Positions 59,440 to 64,000 of a DNA stretch of 64,000 nt are shown piece by piece. The DNA is taken from the NCBI RefSeq assembly GCF_018101125.2, contig NZ_JAELVF020000001.1, positions 4,486,962 through 4,550,961 of the forward strand, written 5' to 3'. A program made the position numbers and the translations under genes. A model generated the notes under the pieces. The model was given only the letters and a program-made list of their open reading frames with translations, made no database searches and was not told where the DNA came from. Numbering within the stretch: position 1 is the first letter of the stretch; each line of letters starts with the position of its first letter. Source of the DNA: Streptomyces tardus. GTDB lineage: Bacteria > Actinomycetota > Actinomycetes > Streptomycetales > Streptomycetaceae.

Positions 59440-59555
59440 CCCACCACCATAGGTACAAGCCTGCGGAACCCGACGCCGGTCCGGTGACGTAGGTTTGCAG
59501 GGGACCGTGCCCACAGGTGCGGGCAAACGCGAGTCAATTGGGAGACAGCGCGGAC

Positions 59556-60347
59556 ATGAGCGATGTACTGGAACTGGTGGACGTATCCGTGGTCCGCGGG
59601 GGGCGCGCTCTGGTTGAGGACGTCTCCTGGTCGGTCAAGGAGGGCGAGCGCTGGGTGATTCTCGGCCCGAACGGCGCCGGGAAGACAACCCTGCTCAACG
59701 TCGCATCCAGCTACCTCTTCCCGAGCTCGGGGACGGTCTCCGTCCTGAGCGAGAAGCTCGGCGCGGTCGACGTCTTCGAGCTCCGCCCGCGCATCGGCAT
59801 CTCCTCCAGCGCGCTCACCGACAAGCTCCCGCGCAGCCAGACCGTGCTCCAGACCGTCCTCACCGCCGCCTACGGCATGACCGCCGGCTGGCAGGAGTCC
59901 TACGACACGATCGACGAGGACCGCGCCAGGGCGTTCCTCGACCGGCTCGGGATGAGCGAGTACCTGGACCGCAAGTTCGGCACCCTCTCCGAGGGAGAGC
60001 GCAAGCGCGCCCAGATCGCCCGCGCGATGATGGCCGACCCCGAGCTGCTGCTGCTGGACGAGCCCGCCGCCGGCCTGGACCTCGGCGGGCGCGAGGACCT
60101 CGTGCGTCGCCTCGGCCGGCTGGCCCGCGACCCGTACGCGCCGTCGATGCTGATGGTCACGCACCATGTCGAGGAGATCCCGCCGGGCTTCACCCACGTC
60201 CTGATGATCCGGCAGGGCAAGGTGCTCACCGCCGGCCCGCTGGAGACCGAGATGACGTCCTCGAACCTCTCCCGCTGCTTCGGGCTGCCGCTCGTCGTCG
60301 AGCAGCGCGGCGACCGCTGGACCGCGAGCGGGCTCCCGCTGAGCTGA
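59556..60347 (+). CDS. ABC transporter ATP-binding protein
   Basis: 263 residues from ATG 59556 after GGGAG. Walker A GPNGAGKTT, signature LSEGERKR (Glu-Gly in place of Gly-Gly), Walker B LLLLDEPA and switch His in VTHHVEEIP. No permease gene is adjacent, so it may be an orphan or function with a distant partner. Confidence 0.87.
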   Translation: MSDVLELVDVSVVRGGRALVEDVSWSVKEGERWVILGPNGAGKTTLLNVASSYLFPSSGTVSVLSEKLGAVDVFELRPRIGISSSALTDKLPRSQTVLQTVLTAAYGMTAGWQESYDTIDEDRARAFLDRLGMSEYLDRKFGTLSEGERKRAQIARAMMADPELLLLDEPAAGLDLGGREDLVRRLGRLARDPYAPSMLMVTHHVEEIPPGFTHVLMIRQGKVLTAGPLETEMTSSNLSRCFGLPLVVEQRGDRWTASGLPLS

Positions 60348-60449
60348 CCCGCCCGCTCCCCGCGGCGAAGCCGTCGTCGGCGGAGCGAATCGGCTGGTTC
60401 CCGCCCCCGACGCACCCTGTCCCGGGCACCCGGGCGCCCGTACCATGGG

Positions 60450-60872
60450 GTGGTGGATGAATGGGTGTGGTGGCTGGTGGCCGCCGTAGGGCTCGGCATC
60501 CCGCTGGTGCTGACGGCCATGCCGGAGTTCGGCATGCTGGCCATCGGTGCGGCGGCGGGTGCGATCACCGCTGCGCTGGGCGGAGGCCCTGTGGCGCAGG
60601 TCGTGGTTTTCGCGCTGGTCTCGACCGCGTTGATCGTGGTGGTCCGGCCGGTGGCCAAGCGGATGCGCGCCGAGCGGCCGGAGCTGGCGAGCGGTGTCGA
60701 CGCCCTCAAGGGGCAGCGCGCCGTGGTGCTCGAGCGTGTGGACGACCACGGCGGCCGGGTCAAGATCGGCGGCGAGATCTGGTCGGCCAGGACCCTGGAG
60801 GGGGACACCTACGAACCGGGCAGCAGGGTCGACGTCGTCGAGATCGACGGAGCCACCGCCATCGTGATGTGA
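60450..60872 (+). CDS. NfeD-like membrane protein
   Basis: 140 residues from GTG 60450 or 60453. Two or three membrane helices, then a C-terminal OB-fold (LKGQRAVVLERVDDHGGRVKIGGEIWSAR). TACCAT at 60441 stands seven bases before the second GTG, so a leaderless start at 60453 is likely. NfeD proteins work with the SPFH proteins encoded next door. Confidence 0.88.
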   Translation: MVDEWVWWLVAAVGLGIPLVLTAMPEFGMLAIGAAAGAITAALGGGPVAQVVVFALVSTALIVVVRPVAKRMRAERPELASGVDALKGQRAVVLERVDDHGGRVKIGGEIWSARTLEGDTYEPGSRVDVVEIDGATAIVM

Positions 60873-60978
60873 TGGCTCCCGACAACCGCACAGTTACTGG
60901 TCGTACACATCGGCGCGGCCCAACCAGGCGTGCCGCACCACGACTTCAGTCCCGCAAACAAGAGTCCAGGGGGACGCG

Positions 60979-61920
60979 ATGGATGCAGTCATCATCGTCT
61001 TGATCATCCTGGTGGTGCTGGTATTCATCGCACTCATCAAGACGATCCAGGTCATTCCGCAGGCCAGCGCCGCCATCGTCGAACGCTTCGGCCGCTACAC
61101 CCGCACCCTCAACGCGGGTCTGAACATCGTGGTGCCGTTCATCGACACCATCCGCAACCGGATCGACCTCCGCGAGCAGGTCGTCCCGTTCCCGCCCCAG
61201 CCCGTGATCACCCAGGACAACCTGGTGGTCAACATCGACACGGTGATCTACTACCAGGTCACCGACGCGAGGGCCGCGACGTACGAGGTCGCAAGTTACA
61301 TCCAGGCCATTGAGCAGCTCACCGTCACCACTCTGCGCAACATCATCGGTGGCATGGACCTGGAGCGGACGCTCACCTCGCGCGAGGAGATCAACGCCGC
61401 GCTGCGCGGAGTGCTCGACGAGGCCACCGGCAAGTGGGGCATCCGCGTCAACCGCGTCGAGCTGAAGGCCATCGAGCCGCCGACCTCCATCCAGGACTCG
61501 ATGGAGAAGCAGATGCGCGCCGACCGTGACAAGCGCGCGGCGATCCTCCAGGCCGAGGGTGTACGGCAGTCCGAGATCCTCCAGGCCGAGGGCCACAAGC
61601 AGTCCGAGATCCTGCGTGCCGAGGGTGACGCCAAGGCGGCCGCGCTGCGTGCCGAGGGTGAGGCCCAGGCGATCCGTACGGTCTTCGAGTCCATCCACGC
61701 CGGTGACCCGGACCAGAAGCTGCTCTCTTACCAGTACCTCCAGATGCTGCCGAAGATCGCCGAGGGCGACGCCAACAAGCTCTGGATCGTGCCCAGCGAG
61801 ATCGGCGATGCGCTCAAGGGACTCGGCGGCGCGTTGGACGGCTTCACCGGCCACGGTGGCGGCGGGGGCGGCGAGTCCAGGGGCGTCCGCCCGCCGACCG
61901 AGCGTCCCGCCATCGACTGA
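60979..61920 (+). CDS. SPFH/band 7 domain protein
   Basis: 313 residues. N-terminal membrane helix (3-22), SPFH domain from VIPQASAAIVERFGRY, then an Ala/Glu/Gln coiled coil with repeated AEG-containing blocks (ILQAEGVRQSEILQAEGHKQ) and a Gly-rich tail. Forms membrane microdomains and may regulate FtsH-type proteolysis. Follows the NfeD gene. Confidence 0.92.
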   Translation: MDAVIIVLIILVVLVFIALIKTIQVIPQASAAIVERFGRYTRTLNAGLNIVVPFIDTIRNRIDLREQVVPFPPQPVITQDNLVVNIDTVIYYQVTDARAATYEVASYIQAIEQLTVTTLRNIIGGMDLERTLTSREEINAALRGVLDEATGKWGIRVNRVELKAIEPPTSIQDSMEKQMRADRDKRAAILQAEGVRQSEILQAEGHKQSEILRAEGDAKAAALRAEGEAQAIRTVFESIHAGDPDQKLLSYQYLQMLPKIAEGDANKLWIVPSEIGDALKGLGGALDGFTGHGGGGGGESRGVRPPTERPAID

Positions 61921-61978
61921 CCGACGCGACCGCGCCCCGCGGGCCTCGGCCCGCATCGCGCACGTCTCCGTACAGGAC

Positions 61979-62015
61979 GGGGCCGGACCGCCGCTCTCCG
62001 CGGCGGGTCGGCCCC
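61979..62015. terminator. Terminator between SPFH and HNH genes
   Basis: 16-bp stem GGGGCCGGACCGCCGC (61979-61994) with 62000-62015, two mismatches, between convergent genes. Confidence 0.6.
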
Positions 62016-62026
62016 GCTCTCGTTGG

Positions 62027-62536
62027 CTAGGCGGCGCTCGGCATCGGCAGCCACTCCGGGAGCGTCGTACCGTCCCGGAGGTTCAGCGCCAGCAGCAGGG
62101 CGTCCGCCGGAGTCGGCTCGAACGGCTGGGCCAGCAGCCGCATCCCCGCCTGCACGGGAGTGCGGTCCGCCTTGCGGTGGTTGTCCGCGGCGCAGGAGGC
62201 CACGGTGTTCAGCCAACTGTCCCCGCCACCGCGGGACCTGGGCACGATGTGGTCCACCGTGGTCGCCCGGCGCCCGCAGTACGCGCACCGATGACGGTCG
62301 CGCACCAGTACGCCCCGACGCGACCACGGCGCCCGTTGTCGGAAGGGGACCTTCACGAACCTGCGGAGTCTGATCACTTGCGGCACGGGCAGCTCGACCT
62401 GCGCCGCACGGACCTTCAGCCCGGGATGCGACTGCTCGACGACAGCCTTCTCCTGCATGACGAGCACCACCGCCCGCCGCAGCGCGACAGTCGACAGCGG
62501 CTCGAAGCTTGCGTTGAGTACGAGCGTCTCGCGCAT
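62027..62536 (-). CDS. HNH endonuclease
   Basis: 169 residues from ATG 62536 behind GGGGAG. CAYCG zinc pair, VDHIVPRSRGG catalytic His, then NTVASCAADNHRKADR: the second zinc pair reads CxxD rather than CxxC. N-terminal NASFEPLS block is typical of this actinobacterial family. Role in the cell unknown. Confidence 0.88.
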   Translation of the reverse strand: MRETLVLNASFEPLSTVALRRAVVLVMQEKAVVEQSHPGLKVRAAQVELPVPQVIRLRRFVKVPFRQRAPWSRRGVLVRDRHRCAYCGRRATTVDHIVPRSRGGGDSWLNTVASCAADNHRKADRTPVQAGMRLLAQPFEPTPADALLLALNLRDGTTLPEWLPMPSAA

Positions 62537-62738
62537 CCCGTCCACCTCCCCGTGAGACCCGCCGCCGTGGCGGGTGGCACCACTGTGCCGGTGCCCACTG
62601 GTGGGGACAACGCAATTTCCCTGCGATGTACGGCGGATGGCCGGTCGGGGTACACCGGCGTGTGCGACGGACGACGACGGGGTGGCGCGTCTTCGCCGGG
62701 GCCGCGCGAACGCCCCGCCCGCGCGGCCCGACTCCCCG

Positions 62739-63269
62739 CTACTCTCCGGCGATCTCGTACTCCGCGATCAGCTGGGCGCGGCCGATCGCCTTGAAGCGCA
62801 GGTTGAAGCCGACGACCGCCGGAGTCGCGTCCGCGTCCGGTCCGAGCCGGTCCTCGCCGACTGCGTAGACCGTGAACACGTACCGGTGCGGGCCGTCGCC
62901 GGGAGGCGGTGCCGCGCCGCCGAAGTCCGCGGTGCCGTAGTCGTTGCGCACCTGTACGGCACCCTCGGGCAGCCCGGCGAAGGAGCCGGAACCCGCCCCG
63001 GCCGGAAGTTCGTTCACCTCGGCAGGGATGTCGATCACCGACCAGTGCCAGAAGCCGCTGCCGGTGGGCGCGTCCGGGTCGAAGCAGGTCACCGCGTAGC
63101 TCTTCGTCCCCTCCGGAGCGCCCTCCCAGCGCAGCTGCGGCGAGGTGTTGCCCTCCGCGTACGCCTGGGCGTCGGCCAGCCGACCGCCCTCGACGTCCGT
63201 GCTGGTCACCGTGAAGTCCGCGACGGGCGGGTGGAAGGCGTGCGGAAGCGGTCGCCGCTGCTCGGTCAC
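62739..63269 (-). CDS. YbhB/YbcL family (PEBP-like) protein
   Basis: 176 residues from GTG 63269 behind AGGAGG. The ligand-pocket motifs DPDAPTGSGFWHWSV and GPHRYVFTVYAV match phosphatidylethanolamine-binding/Raf-kinase-inhibitor-like proteins. Cytoplasmic, ligand unknown. Confidence 0.9.
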   Translation of the reverse strand: MTEQRRPLPHAFHPPVADFTVTSTDVEGGRLADAQAYAEGNTSPQLRWEGAPEGTKSYAVTCFDPDAPTGSGFWHWSVIDIPAEVNELPAGAGSGSFAGLPEGAVQVRNDYGTADFGGAAPPPGDGPHRYVFTVYAVGEDRLGPDADATPAVVGFNLRFKAIGRAQLIAEYEIAGE

Positions 63270-63347
63270 GTGGAACCTCCTGTTCGGGAATGCTCTGTCC
63301 GGCCAGCCTAACCAGGCGCGCCGGACCCTTCCTGCGACCATGGTCGA

Positions 63348-63758
63348 GTGCTGCGAAGAATTCTGGTTGCCCTGCTGGCCGCGGTCGCACTGCTGTCGGC
63401 CGGCTGCATCGGGAACGAGAGCCGGGGCGGGACGCCCGACGCCAACTCCTCGCTCCCCAGCCCCGGTTGGGCCGAAGGCCTGACCGTCGTCACCTCCGCG
63501 AAACTCCCCGAGCAGGCGCGCACCACGCTGCGGCTGATCGACGAGGGCGGGCCGTTCCCGTACGAGAAGGACGGCAGCGTCTTCGGCAACTACGAGGGCC
63601 TGCTGCCCCGGCAGGACCGCGGCCACTACCGCGAGTACACCGTGCCCACACCGGGCGAGCGGGACCGCGGTGCGCGCCGTATCGTCGCGGGCGCCGACCG
63701 GGAGCGCTACTACACCAGTGACCACTACGAGTCGTTCAAGGCGGTGGTGACCCCGTGA
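63348..63758 (+). CDS. Lipoprotein ribonuclease of the N1/T1 (RNase Sa) family
   Basis: 136 residues. Lipobox LSAGC with Cys20, then a barnase/RNase Sa-type domain: FGNYEGLLP, catalytic Glu in YREYTV, Arg in RGARRIV and His in SDHYESF. Unlike RNase Sa there is no disulfide pair, only the lipidated Cys. Cleaves RNA after guanine, presumably outside the cell on the membrane. The stop overlaps the barstar start by four bases. Confidence 0.92.
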   Translation: MLRRILVALLAAVALLSAGCIGNESRGGTPDANSSLPSPGWAEGLTVVTSAKLPEQARTTLRLIDEGGPFPYEKDGSVFGNYEGLLPRQDRGHYREYTVPTPGERDRGARRIVAGADRERYYTSDHYESFKAVVTP

Positions 63759-64000
63759 CCGGTCCCGCACCCGAGATCACCGGCCGGGAGCTGCCGCGGC
63801 TGCTCGACGGTTCGCTGCCGCCGGGCGTCTACCGGTGGCACCCGGCTCCCGATGCGGAGGAGGCGGCCGACCTGCTTGCGCGCGCCTCGACCGCCCGCTG
63901 GCATCCGGCGCTGCTGGAACTCACCGGCGTGCGCGAGAAGTCCGCGTTCTTCGACCGCTGCGCCACCGGGCTCGACCTCCCCGAGTGGTTCGGCCGCAAC
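63755..64000 (+). CDS. Barstar family RNase inhibitor, truncated by window edge
   Basis: 82 residues visible from GTG 63755. LDLPEWFGRN is the barstar helix that plugs the RNase active site. It overlaps the RNase gene as GTGA, ensuring coupled translation. Predicted cytoplasmic protection against the RNase before export. Confidence 0.9.
   Translation, partial: MTGPAPEITGRELPRLLDGSLPPGVYRWHPAPDAEEAADLLARASTARWHPALLELTGVREKSAFFDRCATGLDLPEWFGRN

Noticed and set aside
1..64000. CRISPR arrays, insertion sequences, integrases, tRNA and rRNA genes
   Set aside because: No spaced repeats, transposase-like proteins or recognisable RNA gene sequences were found by reading.

Overview
The window is high-GC actinobacterial chromosome with long genes, frequent GTG/TTG starts and strong GC bias at third codon positions. 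The content points to Streptomyces or a close relative: an ectoine/hydroxyectoine operon, chaplins, a Gbn-type nucleoid protein, SCO1860-type LAxTG surface protein, SGM_5486-type small protein, and an aerobic B12 operon. Gene order resembles the S. coelicolor core region around SCO1800-SCO1867, so most of it looks like conserved core rather than an island. I see no phage, transposon, CRISPR array, rRNA or tRNA.

Layout. 1-5.6 kb: partial tandem-TerD protein, AhpD-like protein, a response-regulator relic, Tat-exported PhoX-type phosphatase and a class V aminotransferase. 5.9-9.4 kb: ectABCD on the minus strand, with a terminator-like hairpin between ectB and ectC. 9.8-12.3 kb: amidohydrolase and sortase-type surface protein. 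12.4-21.3 kb: six-gene B12 operon (cobD, cobQ, fused chelatase chlID, cobO, cobB, cobE-cobC fusion) behind a clear promoter and cobalamin riboswitch, with four-base overlaps at four of its five junctions. 21.4-23.2 kb: low-affinity phosphate transporter operon with a three-unit PHO box. 23.4-30.1 kb: class II aldolase, alpha/beta hydrolase, conserved unknown, ABC-F ATPase behind a leader-peptide/attenuator region, gbn, and an enoyl-CoA hydratase behind a long palindrome.

30.3-32.7 kb: five-gene Asp23/Gls24-AmaP envelope-stress operon. 32.8-41.3 kb: SDR, SURF1, DEDDh exonuclease, secreted subtilase, moaA, small membrane proteins and tyrS. 41.6-44.5 kb: tldE-tldD pair. 44.9-46.4 kb: fabG-fabI fatty acid synthesis pair. 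46.7-49.0 kb: FadR-type regulator divergent from an MFS exporter, sharing an operator that overlaps the exporter -10. 49.3-55.2 kb: small membrane protein, SixA-like phosphatase, serB, a double-FHA ABC exporter of the Rv1747 type, and a secreted muralytic protein. 55.6-58.5 kb: NarL-type two-component pair followed by two chaplins. 58.6-64 kb: conserved unknown, ABC ATPase, NfeD/SPFH pair, HNH protein, PEBP-like protein, and a lipoprotein RNase overlapping a barstar gene cut by the window edge.

The most informative non-coding features are the ABC-F leader region (leaderless seven-codon ORF plus nested hairpin), the FadR operator over a leaderless promoter, the cobalamin riboswitch with its promoter, the pitH PHO box, the ectB-ectC hairpin, and 11-bp phased repeats upstream of the chaplins. 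Many convergent gene pairs are separated by long perfect GC-rich stems without a U tract, typical of streptomycete terminators.
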